Source of the DNA: Palsa-892 sp035295845
Lineage (GTDB): Bacteria > Pseudomonadota > Alphaproteobacteria > Rhizobiales > Xanthobacteraceae
Reading direction: 5' to 3'
NCBI GenBank assembly: GCA_035295845.1
Contig: DATGIF010000022.1
Location: 1 to 49,438, forward strand
Length of the DNA: 49,438 nucleotides
In this document: in pieces, positions 16,812 to 25,063 of the stretch
How the letters are laid out: each line of letters starts with the position of its first letter
How positions within the stretch are numbered: the first letter of the stretch is position 1
Program-made: the position numbers and the translations under genes
The notes under the pieces: generated by a model
What the model was told of the DNA's origin: nothing
The model's database searches: none
The model's input: the letters and a program-made list of their open reading frames with translations, nothing else

Positions 16812-16863
16812 CCATGATCTAGGAGCAACCGATCGCCGGGACAAGGCCCGGCGGGCGGCGTTT

Positions 16864-17763
16864 TCAACTCGTTAGCGCCGCCGAAAGCTCGCGGATGTTG
16901 TGGCGCATCATGTCGACATAGGTCGAGGCGGGACCATCCTCCGCCGAAAGCGCGTCGGAATAGAGCGTGCCGCCGATCTTGGCGCCGGTTTCATCGGCGA
17001 TGCGTTGGACGAGCCGCGGATCGCTGACGTTTTCGAGGAACACCGCCGGTATCTTCTGCGCCCTGATCTGACGAATGATCTTGGCGACATCCTGCGCCGA
17101 GGCTTCCGTTTCGGTCGAGACCCCTTGCGGCGCGATGAATTCAAAGCCGTAAGCGGCGCCGAAGTAGCCGAAGGCATCGTGCGTTGTGATAATCCGCCGC
17201 CGCTCGGGGGGGATCTTCGCGATTCCCTCCTTGACCTCGGTTTCCACCATCGCGAGCTTTGCGAGATAATCATCCGTGTTTTTCTCGTAAGCCGACTTGC
17301 CGTCAGGGTCGGCCGTGATCAACGCATCGCGGATGTTCGCCACGTAAATCCGCGCATTCGCGATCGATTGCCAGGCATGTGGATCGACGCCGCGCTCATG
17401 CGCGTGCTCATCGGCCTCGGCCATCTCGCGCGGCGTAATACCCTTGACCGTCACTATGACGCTCGCCTTGGTGCCCGATGCCTTGATCAGCCGGTCCATC
17501 CAGCCTTCGAGTTTGAAGCCGTTGACGAAGATGACTTTAGCGGCCGCTAACTTCTTCGCATCCGCCGGCGAAGGTTGATAGACGTGGGTATCGCCGTTGG
17601 GCCCGACGAGCGTCGTGACCGCAACGCGATCGCCGCCGACATTCTTCACGAAATCTCCAAGGATCGAGAAGGTCGCCACCACCGGCAGCTTTTCCTGTGC
17701 CGCCGCCGGCAGGGCGGCGCTGACCGCGAACAGGATTGCGAGAAGGGTTCTGCGAATTGACAT
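16864..17763 (-). CDS. znuA: Zinc (metal) ABC transporter substrate-binding protein, cluster A-I
   Basis: This 299-residue periplasmic protein has a signal peptide ending AAAQ near residue 23. It is a cluster A-I (ZnuA/PsaA/AztC fold) metal-binding lipoprotein-like receptor without a lipobox. Likely metal ligands are His60 (GDTHVYQPSP), His129 (VDPHAW), His195 (TTHDAFGYF) and Asp270 (YSDALS). The His-rich loop of classic ZnuA is reduced to HAHERGVDPH. These ligands suit zinc but also occur in manganese receptors; the neighbouring GTPase and His-rich small protein favour zinc. I chose the ATG at 17763 for the GGAGGT directly upstream. It follows the permease gene by 17 bases and ends before a terminator. 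Confidence 0.88.
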   Translation of the reverse strand: MSIRRTLLAILFAVSAALPAAAQEKLPVVATFSILGDFVKNVGGDRVAVTTLVGPNGDTHVYQPSPADAKKLAAAKVIFVNGFKLEGWMDRLIKASGTKASVIVTVKGITPREMAEADEHAHERGVDPHAWQSIANARIYVANIRDALITADPDGKSAYEKNTDDYLAKLAMVETEVKEGIAKIPPERRRIITTHDAFGYFGAAYGFEFIAPQGVSTETEASAQDVAKIIRQIRAQKIPAVFLENVSDPRLVQRIADETGAKIGGTLYSDALSAEDGPASTYVDMMRHNIRELSAALTS

Positions 17764-17780
17764 GGATACCTCCATAGAGT

Positions 17781-18647
17781 TCAGGCCTCGAGATGCCGGC
17801 CCGGCGCCCACAGGCGCTTGAGACTGCCGATCGGGCCGAGAACGAGCGAGACCGCGTAAAAGACGCCCGCTACCAGGATGATCGCGGGCCCCGCCGCCGC
17901 ACCCGAGTGATAGGAAACGAGGAGGCCGATCACGCCGGAGAGAATGGCAACGACAATGGCGACGATCATCATCGAGGTGAGATCCTTCGCCCAGAAGCGC
18001 GCGGCCGCCGCCGGCAACATCATCAGCCCGACCGCGAGCAGCGTGCCGAGCCCGTGAAAGGCGCCCACGAGGTTCAGAACCATCAGCGCGAGAAAGGCGA
18101 GATGCGTCGGCGCGCCCGCTTTGCTGACCGAGCGCAGGAAGTTCGGATCGACGCATTCGAGCACCAACGGCCGCCACAACACCGCGAGGATGAACAGGCT
18201 GATGGTGGCGATCGCCGCGATCAGAATCAGCGTCGCGTTGTCGAGCGCAAGCACGCTGCCGAACAGCACGTGCAGGAGATCGATGTTCGATCCCTTGAAC
18301 GAGACGATCAAGACGCCGAGCGCGAGCGAAACGAGATAGAACGCCGCGAGCGAAGCGTCCTCTTTCAGTTCGGTCGAGCGCGCGACAAGCCCGGCGCTGA
18401 GCGCGACGGTGAAGCCGGCAACGATGCCGCCGACGGTCATCGCGAAGAGATCAAGGCCCGAAAAGAGAAAGCCGACCGCGGCGCCCGGCAAAATCGCGTG
18501 CGCCATGGCGTCGCCGGTAAGGCTCATGCGCCGCAACATCAGAAACACGCCGACCGGCGCGCCGCCGACCGCAAGCGCAAGCGCTCCCACGAGCGCCCGC
18601 CGCATGAATTCGAACTCGGTGAAGGGAGCGATCAGAAAGTCATACAT
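17781..18647 (-). CDS. znuB: Zinc/manganese ABC transporter permease (ZnuB/AztB type)
   Basis: This 288-residue integral membrane protein has about eight hydrophobic segments, typical of the ABC-3 permease family for zinc, manganese or iron. The stretch MSLTGDAMAHAILPGAAVGF near residues 45–65 is the conserved cytoplasmic loop and following helix of the family, which contacts the ATPase. It starts 4 bases after the ATPase gene stop and is followed 17 bases later by the binding protein gene. The gene order ATPase–permease–binding protein is the same as in azt systems and differs from the divergent znuA/znuCB layout of enterobacteria. Confidence 0.9.
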   Translation of the reverse strand: MYDFLIAPFTEFEFMRRALVGALALAVGGAPVGVFLMLRRMSLTGDAMAHAILPGAAVGFLFSGLDLFAMTVGGIVAGFTVALSAGLVARSTELKEDASLAAFYLVSLALGVLIVSFKGSNIDLLHVLFGSVLALDNATLILIAAIATISLFILAVLWRPLVLECVDPNFLRSVSKAGAPTHLAFLALMVLNLVGAFHGLGTLLAVGLMMLPAAAARFWAKDLTSMMIVAIVVAILSGVIGLLVSYHSGAAAGPAIILVAGVFYAVSLVLGPIGSLKRLWAPGRHLEA

Positions 18648-18651
18648 GGGC

Positions 18652-19395
18652 TCAGGCCAGGTCGGTTTCGCACACTTCGGCGTGGCGATCGAAGGCTTCG
18701 CACATCTGCCGCGCCTTCAGGAGATTCTCCGCCGTCAAAACCTCCGGCGTTTTCCCCCAGGCCACCACTTCCCGCGCGAGCAGCAGCGTTTCTGGAAACT
18801 GCGCGCGCGCAAGATCAAGATCGTGCAACACGATCAGAATGGTCCGGCGCTCGCCGTGCCAGCGGCGGATAAGATCGATAAGGTCGGAAATCGTCTTGGC
18901 GTCGAGCGAGGTAAACGGCTCGTCGAGCAGGATCAGCTGCGCATTCTGCAGCAACAGCCGCGCGAACAGCGCGCGCTGCATCTGCCCGCCGGAAAGCGTG
19001 CCGATGGTGCGGCTCTCGAAACCTTCGAGGCCGACCGCTGAGATCGCTTTTTCGATGTCGTCGCGCTCGCCCCGCGCGATCGCGCCGAAGAGGCCGGCGC
19101 GGCGCCAGAGGCCCATGGCCACGAGATCGTAAATCGTGATCGGAAACGAGCGGTCGATCTCGGCAATCTGCGGCAAATACGCGATATCTTCGCGGCGCGC
19201 CTGCGCCCGCTCGATGACGCCATCAAGCGTCGGGATCGCGCCGACGATTCCCTTCAGGAGCGTGCTCTTGCCCGCGCCGTTCGGCCCGATGATCGCGAGC
19301 AGCGCGCCGGCCGCGACCGTGCCGGTAAGATGATGCACCGCCGGGTGGCGGTCGTAGCCCAGCGTGACGTTGCGAAAATTAAGCGCCGCGGTCAT
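18652..19395 (-). CDS. znuC: Zinc ABC transporter ATP-binding protein (ZnuC/AztA type)
   Basis: This 247-residue ATPase powers the metal importer. Walker A is GPNGAGKST at 37–45, the signature LSGGQ is at 134–138, and Walker B with LLDEP is at 156–160. The signature is followed by MQRALFARLL, as in metal-type ATPases. The ATG at 19395 lies 9 bases after the stop of the small His-rich protein gene, and the permease gene follows after 4 bases, so all belong to one transcript. The C-terminal part is short and without a regulatory domain. Confidence 0.92.
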   Translation of the reverse strand: MTAALNFRNVTLGYDRHPAVHHLTGTVAAGALLAIIGPNGAGKSTLLKGIVGAIPTLDGVIERAQARREDIAYLPQIAEIDRSFPITIYDLVAMGLWRRAGLFGAIARGERDDIEKAISAVGLEGFESRTIGTLSGGQMQRALFARLLLQNAQLILLDEPFTSLDAKTISDLIDLIRRWHGERRTILIVLHDLDLARAQFPETLLLAREVVAWGKTPEVLTAENLLKARQMCEAFDRHAEVCETDLA

Positions 19396-19404
19396 GCAAA
19401 GCCT

Positions 19405-19548
19405 CTAGCTAAGCGCCCAAAACACCGCGCCCCACAGGAGCGCCGAGAGCGCCACCGCGATCGCGATCCGCTCAAGCGCCGACAGGCGCAATAGCGATGG
19501 AGAAATCTCGGGAGGGCCGCGATGATGATCGTGGGCGTGTGCTTGCAT
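19405..19548 (-). CDS. Small His-rich single-span membrane protein heading the zinc operon
   Basis: This 47-residue reading frame was read directly from the minus strand. The N terminus carries HAHDHH, six residues that could bind zinc. Residues 27–46 form one strongly hydrophobic helix, and the protein ends ALS. The helix follows an Arg/Glu segment (RLSALER), suggesting a cytoplasmic or periplasmic His-rich tail on a membrane anchor. It lies 9 bases before the ATPase gene and directly downstream of the paired palindromes, so it is the first gene of the zinc locus. Codon positions are GC-rich as in the neighbours. No family is recognised; a metal sensor, chaperone or transporter subunit are all possible. 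The ribosome site is weak. Confidence 0.6.
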   Translation of the reverse strand: MQAHAHDHHRGPPEISPSLLRLSALERIAIAVALSALLWGAVFWALS

Positions 19549-19584
19549 GGTTTGATCGGGGCGCCGCATCGGCGGCTGGTTCTG

Positions 19585-19624
19585 GATATATTATATCAAA
19601 TCGCGCCGGGCGATACAACATATC
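19585..19624. promoter_or_regulatory. Tandem 13-bp palindromes, candidate Zur operators
   Basis: GATATATTATATC (19585–19597) and GATACAACATATC (19612–19624) lie 27 bases apart, start to start. The first is a perfect inverted repeat around a central base. The second keeps the outer GATA and TATC arms. They are AT-rich islands in GC-rich DNA, 37 and 64 bases upstream of the first zinc-operon gene. Zur operators in alphaproteobacteria are AT-rich palindromes upstream of zinc-uptake genes, so Zur is the natural candidate. Recognition was by eye only. Confidence 0.55.
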
Positions 19625-19648
19625 CAGATTGCCGCAGCTGCAAGAGCT

Positions 19649-20485
19649 TCAGCGGGCCGCTGCTTTGTCCATCGCCGCGAGGATCGCGGCAAACCGCGCC
19701 TCCACCTCGACGCGCATTTCTGGATGCGTGAACACGTAGAGTTCGTCCTCGCGGGTCGCCGCAATGACGCGCGCAGCGACTTCAGCCGGGTCGAGGCCGG
19801 AGTGCGCGAGTTCGGCAAGCCGCGCCGCGAGCTGGCCCGCCCAGCTCGTGGGGTCCGGTGTCTCTCCCCGGCCGTAGCGCGCCGGCCGGTTGCGCCCGCT
19901 CTCGCTGATGCGCGTGTGCACAAAACCGGGGCAGAGCACGGTCACGCCGATGCCGAGCGGCTCAAGTTGCGTCGCGAGTCCCTCCGACATGGCGACCACC
20001 GCGAATTTGCTGGTCGCGTAAGGGCTGAATCCAAGCCCGCTCACCATTCCGGCCATGGACGCGGTGTTGACGATGTGGCCGCCTTCGCCGTGGGCCCGGA
20101 TATGCGGAAGGAAGGTGCGGATGCCGTGCAGGACACCCATCAGGTTGACGTCGAGCACCCATCGCCAATTGTCGAGCGAGATGGAGTCGATTCCGCTGCC
20201 GCCGCCGACGCCGGCGTTGTTGCAGACTACATGCACGTTTCCGAATGCTTCGTACGACGCCTTGGCCGCGCGCTCGACGCTGACAGGATCGGCAACGTCG
20301 CAGGTAATGCCGCGCACACCCGGCCCCAAATCGCGCAGGCTATTAACGGCGGCCGCCAGCGCGTCCGTCTCGATGTCGGCGAGCATCACTTTCATGCCCG
20401 CTCCTGCAAAGACCCGGCCGAGTGCGAATCCGATGCCGCTCGCCCCGCCTGTCACGAATGCCGTCTTGCCGACGAGCTCTCGCAT
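19649..20485 (-). CDS. Short-chain dehydrogenase/reductase
   Basis: This 278-residue classical SDR has the cofactor motif TGGASGIG at 12–19, NNAG at 89–92, and the catalytic YxxxK pair Tyr156–Lys160. Asp37 at the end of the second strand favours NAD over NADP. The C-terminal part is longer than in FabG-like enzymes, which is typical of SDRs acting on bulky alcohols or lipids. I chose the ATG at 20485 for GAGGAC upstream and the standard N terminus; a TTG at 20512 would add nine residues. It lies 33 bases after the creatininase-family gene on the same strand, so they probably form a pair. The substrate is unknown. Confidence 0.88.
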   Translation of the reverse strand: MRELVGKTAFVTGGASGIGFALGRVFAGAGMKVMLADIETDALAAAVNSLRDLGPGVRGITCDVADPVSVERAAKASYEAFGNVHVVCNNAGVGGGSGIDSISLDNWRWVLDVNLMGVLHGIRTFLPHIRAHGEGGHIVNTASMAGMVSGLGFSPYATSKFAVVAMSEGLATQLEPLGIGVTVLCPGFVHTRISESGRNRPARYGRGETPDPTSWAGQLAARLAELAHSGLDPAEVAARVIAATREDELYVFTHPEMRVEVEARFAAILAAMDKAAAR

Positions 20486-20518
20486 GGCCGTCCTCGTATT
20501 CGGCGGGGACAATTCGAA

Positions 20519-21331
20519 TCAAAAATCCTCGCCGAGCGGCCCTGCCTTCAGACGCGCGAGGTCGAAGCGATGGACATCTTCGAGAAGCGCGACAAAAGCG
20601 CGCGCGCCGTGATCGAGCGCGCTCTCGCCCTTATCGAGCGTACCAGCGGCGGCATTCCCTACCGCGCCGCTTGGATGCAGGTCCTGCGCCATCCAGCCGA
20701 AGCCCGCCGGATGGCCCGCGCGCAATTGCGTGAATTCGCGCTCCATCGCCACCGTGACGGACTTTGCATTCGGCATCTTGCCGCGCACCGTCTCGGTCTT
20801 CAGCGCCAGCATGAGCGAAGTTTCGATCTCGCCCGCATGGATCCCATGCACAATCTCTTCCTCCGAGAACAGCCCTTTCGGATAACCAAGCCGGTGCCAC
20901 GAGGTGGTGGCGACGAACATGCCGAGGCGGACGCGCAAGGCGCGCGCGACAATATCGATGATCGGCGAGTTGCCGCCGTGCGAATTGACGATGACGAGCT
21001 TCTCGACGCCCGCCCGGTGCACGCCCTCGCCGATTTCGGTCCAGGCGCGGATCGCGGTCTCGGCGGAAATCGTGAGCGTACCGGGAAACGCGACATGCTC
21101 GTCTGATTTTCCGACCGCCTGCAGCGGCAGGAATGTCACCGGCAGCGACGAAGGCAGAAGCGCGCGGACGCGGGCGAGATAGCCCTCGGCAATGAAGCTG
21201 TCGACGCCGACCGGCAGATGCGGGCCGTGCTGCTCGACGGCGGCAACCGGCAACACGGCGATCCAGCCGCCGGGGTCGCCGTCGCGGAAGTCTTCCCACG
21301 TCATTTCGGTCCAGAAGCGCTTCGGCACCAT
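20519..21331 (-). CDS. Creatininase-family metal-dependent amidohydrolase
   Basis: This 270-residue protein shows the creatininase/MftE fold motifs. EQHGPH (Glu33, His35, His38) and Asp44 near the start, NSHGGN in the middle and the GEIET glutamate are the usual zinc or manganese ligands and active-site residues. Family members hydrolyse cyclic amides such as creatinine, or N-formyl intermediates in riboflavin/F420-related pathways. The natural substrate here cannot be named. It is followed by the SDR gene and transcribed away from a second SDR. An AGCGCGC/GCGCGCT inverted repeat (21387–21405) lies in the divergent promoter region. Confidence 0.88.
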   Translation of the reverse strand: MVPKRFWTEMTWEDFRDGDPGGWIAVLPVAAVEQHGPHLPVGVDSFIAEGYLARVRALLPSSLPVTFLPLQAVGKSDEHVAFPGTLTISAETAIRAWTEIGEGVHRAGVEKLVIVNSHGGNSPIIDIVARALRVRLGMFVATTSWHRLGYPKGLFSEEEIVHGIHAGEIETSLMLALKTETVRGKMPNAKSVTVAMEREFTQLRAGHPAGFGWMAQDLHPSGAVGNAAAGTLDKGESALDHGARAFVALLEDVHRFDLARLKAGPLGEDF

Positions 21332-21465
21332 GCGGATCGCTCGCGATAAAACCGCCGCAACCTAGGGGCGGGTCGCGGCCTTCGCAAGCGCGCTTCTTGC
21401 GCGCTCGCGCCACGGGCTTTCGTCGTTTACTGTTATGGCTAACGCCCGTTCCGGAAGGAAAGCCG

Positions 21466-22221
21466 ATGGGAAATCGTATCGATCTTGCCGGCCGCATAGC
21501 CGTCGTCACCGGCGGCGCCCAGGGCATCGGCCGCGCGATCGTCGAACGGATGCTCGATTCCGGCGCATCCGTTGCGATCTGGGACCGCGACATCAAGCTC
21601 GCCGAGGGCACTGCCTCCGAACTCGTCGGCCGCGGCAAGGTGCAGGCCTTCGGCGTCGAAGTGACGGAGCTGAAGGCGGTCGAACGCGCATGTGGCGAGA
21701 CGCTCGACGCCTTCGGGCGCATCGACATCCTCGTCAACAATGCCGGCATTTCCGGCCCCAATAAGCCGACTTGGGAATATCCGCCGAAGGACTGGAGCCA
21801 GGTGATCGCGACTAATCTCACCGGGCCGTTTCATTGCTGCCGCGCCGTGGTGCCGGGCATGATCGCGCAGAAATACGGCCGCATCGTCAATGTCGCTTCG
21901 ATTGCGGGCAAGGAAGGGAATCCGAACGCACCCGCCTACTCCGCGTCGAAAGCAGGGCTGATCGCGCTCACCAAATCGCTCGGCAAGGAGCTCGCGCAGT
22001 ACGATATCGCGGTGAATTGCGTGACGCCGGCGGCGGCAAAGACCGCGATTTTCGCGCAGATGACGCAGGAACACATCGATTACATGCTGTCGAAAATTCC
22101 GCGCGGCCGCTTCGTGACCGTCGAGGAAATCGCGGCGACCGTAGCCTTCGCCGCCTCCAGCGACTGCTCGTTCACGACCGGCGCGGTGTTCGATCTCTCC
22201 GGCGGCCGCGCCACCTACTGA
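21466..22221 (+). CDS. Short-chain dehydrogenase (FabG-like)
   Basis: This 251-residue SDR has TGGAQGIG at 15–22, NNAG at 91–94, a catalytic serine near 145 and Tyr158–Lys162. Asp40 suggests NAD preference. Length and ending (FDLSGGRATY) match FabG-like 3-oxoacyl or sugar-alcohol dehydrogenases. The ATG at 21466 has GGAAGGAAAG upstream and begins MGNRIDLAGRIAVVTGG, a normal SDR start; a longer frame from 21397 is unlikely. A DMT transporter gene follows after 11 bases. The divergent creatininase gene may be part of the same function. Confidence 0.88.
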   Translation: MGNRIDLAGRIAVVTGGAQGIGRAIVERMLDSGASVAIWDRDIKLAEGTASELVGRGKVQAFGVEVTELKAVERACGETLDAFGRIDILVNNAGISGPNKPTWEYPPKDWSQVIATNLTGPFHCCRAVVPGMIAQKYGRIVNVASIAGKEGNPNAPAYSASKAGLIALTKSLGKELAQYDIAVNCVTPAAAKTAIFAQMTQEHIDYMLSKIPRGRFVTVEEIAATVAFAASSDCSFTTGAVFDLSGGRATY

Positions 22222-22232
22222 TCGCCCGGACA

Positions 22233-23180
22233 ATGCAAAGAAGAATTTCCAAGCGCGCCCGTTTCAGGCCCGCGCTCACCGGCCCGCAAGCGAGGATCGC
22301 CGGCATCGCGCTGATGTGCGCGGCCGTGTTCTGCTTCACCCTCCTCGATACGACAGCGAAGGTGCTGATCCACCATATGAGCACGTTGCAGGTGGTTTGG
22401 GGCCGCTATGTCAGCCACTTCTTTCTGTCGCTTATCTTCATCAATCCATGGACGACGCCGGGCATATTGAAAACCAAGCGGCCCTGGCTGCAGATCGGCC
22501 GCTCGACACTTCTCCTGCTTTCCACCGTCTTCAATTTCATTGCCCTGCATTTTCTACAGCTCGATCAAACCTCCTCGATCGGCTTCACCACGCCGCTTTT
22601 CGTGGCGCTTTTCGCGGGACCGTTGCTCGGCGAATGGATCGGCCCGCGCCGCTGGGTGGCGATCCTCATCGGCTTTGCCGGCGTGTTGCTCGTCACGCGG
22701 CCGGGCGGCGGCGGCATTCACCCCGCCGCCGCCTTTTCGGTGCTGAGCGCGCTGAGCTATGCGCTTTACAGCCTCTCGACGCGCGTGTTGGCGAGCTACG
22801 ACTCAACCGCGACGACCGTGTTTTATTCGGCGCTCGTCGGCGCGATCGCGACCTCGGCGCCTTTGCCGTTCGCCTGGACGACACCCGATAGTCTCTGGCT
22901 CGTGATCGCCATGCTCACGACCGGCGTTTACGGCTGGATCGGTCATCTATTCCTGACCATGGCACACCGGCGCGCGCCGGCGCCGATTCTGGCGCCGTTC
23001 ATGTACACGCAAATTGTTTGGATGATCGCGTCCGGCTTTCTTGTCTTCGGCGACAAACCAAGCGCATGGACGCTTGCGGGCGTCGCGATCGTGATCGCCT
23101 CGGGGCTTTATCTCTTGTACCGTGAGCAGCGGATGAAAGCGAAAGAATCGCTCGAAGCCCAGGCGCTGGTCGAGGAATGA
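22233..23180 (+). CDS. DMT-superfamily (EamA-like) transporter
   Basis: This 315-residue membrane protein has about ten hydrophobic helices in two EamA halves, typical of drug/metabolite exporters. Characteristic stretches are LDTTAKVLIHHMSTLQVVWG in the first half and PFMYTQIVWMIASGFLVFGD in the second. A basic N terminus (MQRRISKRARFR) precedes the first helix. It begins 11 bases after the SDR gene and is probably cotranscribed. Its stop is immediately followed by the stop codon of the convergent dehydrogenase gene, with no base between. The cargo is unknown. Confidence 0.88.
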   Translation: MQRRISKRARFRPALTGPQARIAGIALMCAAVFCFTLLDTTAKVLIHHMSTLQVVWGRYVSHFFLSLIFINPWTTPGILKTKRPWLQIGRSTLLLLSTVFNFIALHFLQLDQTSSIGFTTPLFVALFAGPLLGEWIGPRRWVAILIGFAGVLLVTRPGGGGIHPAAAFSVLSALSYALYSLSTRVLASYDSTATTVFYSALVGAIATSAPLPFAWTTPDSLWLVIAMLTTGVYGWIGHLFLTMAHRRAPAPILAPFMYTQIVWMIASGFLVFGDKPSAWTLAGVAIVIASGLYLLYREQRMKAKESLEAQALVEE

Positions 23181-24104
23181 TTATTCCGCCGCCGAGCGCT
23201 TCGCCGCGTGCAGCGGCGAAAGTCCGTTCAACTGCGCGATCGCGTCCACGAGAAGCGGCACGTTCTCGCCGCCATAACCCATGCCCTCCGCCGCGGCGTA
23301 GGAGTTCTTCACCGCCGCAGCGACCGCGTTGACGATGCCGCTCGCGTTGCCGAGATTGGTGACATAGCGCATGTCCTTGTGGGCATTGCGGAGCGCGAAT
23401 TTGTGCGATTCGCGGTTTCCGTCGAGCGCATAGCCCATGAAGGTCTGATAGAAGCCGCAATCCATGCGGCCGCCGCGGATCACCTTGTCGAAAATCTTCG
23501 GCTCGATCCCGGCCTTGCGCCCGAGCGCAATCGCCTCAGCGTAAATCGCGCCATAGCCCATGGCGAGAAAATTGTTGATGAGCTTGATCGCGTGACCCGC
23601 GCCCACCGGGCCGACGTGATGAACGGTATCGGCGAAGCACGCGAGGATCGGCTTCAACTTCTCGAAGGTAGCGGCATCGCCGCCCATCATGACGCCAAGT
23701 TTGCCCTCCTCCGCCTCCTTCGGCGTGCGGGCGAGCGGAGCATCACAGAACGTCACGCCGCGCGCGGCGAGTTCTTCCGCGAGAGCGCGCGTGAGCGTGG
23801 GCTCGGAAGTGGACGTATCGACCACGATCGCCCCTTTTTTCGCACCCGCCGCGACCCCGTCTTTGCCGCGCATCAGCGCGTCGACTTCAGCCGCGCCCGT
23901 GACGCAAAGGAAGATCACGTCGCTTTTTTCGGCGAGCTCCCTCGCCGCGTGCGCTTCAACTGCGCCGCGTTTGACGAGATCCTCGACCGGCGCGCGGTTC
24001 CTGTGGCCGAGAATCGTCAGCGGATAGCCCTTCTCGACGAGATTCTTCGCCATGCCGTGGCCCATCAGGCCGACGCCGACAAAACCGATCCGTTCCTTGG
24101 CCAT
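23181..24104 (-). CDS. 3-hydroxyisobutyrate dehydrogenase-family NAD(P)-dependent oxidoreductase
   Basis: This 307-residue beta-hydroxyacid dehydrogenase has the Rossmann motif FVGVGLMGHG at 8–17 and the catalytic lysine Lys174 in GHAIKLINN, part of the family GxxxKxxxN motif. Members oxidise 3-hydroxyisobutyrate, tartronate semialdehyde, L-threonate or sulfolactaldehyde. I chose the ATG at 24104, with GGGAG upstream; the longer open frame upstream overlaps the permease gene and is noncoding. It is the last gene of the sugar ABC transporter operon, 26 bases after the second permease, so it likely acts on a product of the imported compound. Confidence 0.88.
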   Translation of the reverse strand: MAKERIGFVGVGLMGHGMAKNLVEKGYPLTILGHRNRAPVEDLVKRGAVEAHAARELAEKSDVIFLCVTGAAEVDALMRGKDGVAAGAKKGAIVVDTSTSEPTLTRALAEELAARGVTFCDAPLARTPKEAEEGKLGVMMGGDAATFEKLKPILACFADTVHHVGPVGAGHAIKLINNFLAMGYGAIYAEAIALGRKAGIEPKIFDKVIRGGRMDCGFYQTFMGYALDGNRESHKFALRNAHKDMRYVTNLGNASGIVNAVAAAVKNSYAAAEGMGYGGENVPLLVDAIAQLNGLSPLHAAKRSAAE

Positions 24105-24130
24105 TGTTTTTCTCCCGGAATTTGGAAATT

Positions 24131-25063
24131 TTATTCTTTTACCGCGCCGGTCATCGCCGACACGTAATGCTCGACGAAGAATGCGTAGAGCACAACGAGC
24201 GGCAGCGAGCCTACGAGCGCGCCCGCCATCAGCGAGCCCCAGCGATAGATATCGCCGTCGACGAATTCGTTCACGATCGCGACCGGAACCGTTTTGTGGC
24301 CCGTCGACGAGATGAAGGTCAGCGCGTAGATGAATTCGTTCCAGCAGAGCGTGAAGCAGAAGATGAAGGCGGAGATCAGCCCCGGTACCGCCAGCGGCAA
24401 AACGATCTTGGTCAGTATTTGCCAGCGGCTGGCGCCGTCGATCAGCGCGCATTCCTCGAGCTCGAAGGGGATGGTCTTGAAGTAACCCATCAACAGCCAG
24501 GTCGAGAACGGAATCAGGATCGTCGGGTAGGTGAGGATCAGCGCGAACGAGGTATCGAACAATCCATACTGGAAGACGACGGTCGACAGCGGAATGAACA
24601 GGATCGACGGCGGGATGAGATAAGCAAGGAAAATCGCGCCGCCCACCCACTGCGCGCTCTTGAAGCGGAGCCGCACGATCGCATAGGCCGCGAGCACGCT
24701 CGCCGCGATCGACAACACCGTCGCGCTCGTGGCGATAAACATCGTGTTCCAGAGCCACAGCGGATATTTGGTTTCGAACAGGAGCTTCTGGATGTGCTTC
24801 AGCGTCGGCGTCCAGGTCCAGAACGGATTGAACGTTTCGAGATCGAGCAACTGCTCGTCGGGTTTGATGGCGGTGAGCGCCATCCAGTAAAACGGAAACA
24901 ACAGCACGATCAGGATAAGCACCAGCGGCAAATACAGCGTGATCAGGCGTTTCGGGAGCCTTTCGAGATAGCTCATGCCCTCCGAGTGATCGGCGACCGC
25001 CGGCGACGAGCCAGTCAAAATCGATTTCGGGTCGACGTGCTTGGCGGCAAGGAGGTCAGTCAT
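24131..25063 (-). CDS. Carbohydrate ABC transporter permease (MalG type)
   Basis: This 310-residue inner-membrane permease has six predicted helices. The EAA loop EECALIDGASRWQILTKIVL in the second half contacts the ATPase. Sequence order and length match the MalG/UgpE partner of CUT1 sugar importers. Its ATG lies inside the end of the upstream permease gene (8-base overlap), so the two permeases are made together. The substrate cannot be read from the permease; the attached dehydrogenases suggest a sugar alcohol, sugar acid or similar polyol. Confidence 0.92.
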   Translation of the reverse strand: MTDLLAAKHVDPKSILTGSSPAVADHSEGMSYLERLPKRLITLYLPLVLILIVLLFPFYWMALTAIKPDEQLLDLETFNPFWTWTPTLKHIQKLLFETKYPLWLWNTMFIATSATVLSIAASVLAAYAIVRLRFKSAQWVGGAIFLAYLIPPSILFIPLSTVVFQYGLFDTSFALILTYPTILIPFSTWLLMGYFKTIPFELEECALIDGASRWQILTKIVLPLAVPGLISAFIFCFTLCWNEFIYALTFISSTGHKTVPVAIVNEFVDGDIYRWGSLMAGALVGSLPLVVLYAFFVEHYVSAMTGAVKE

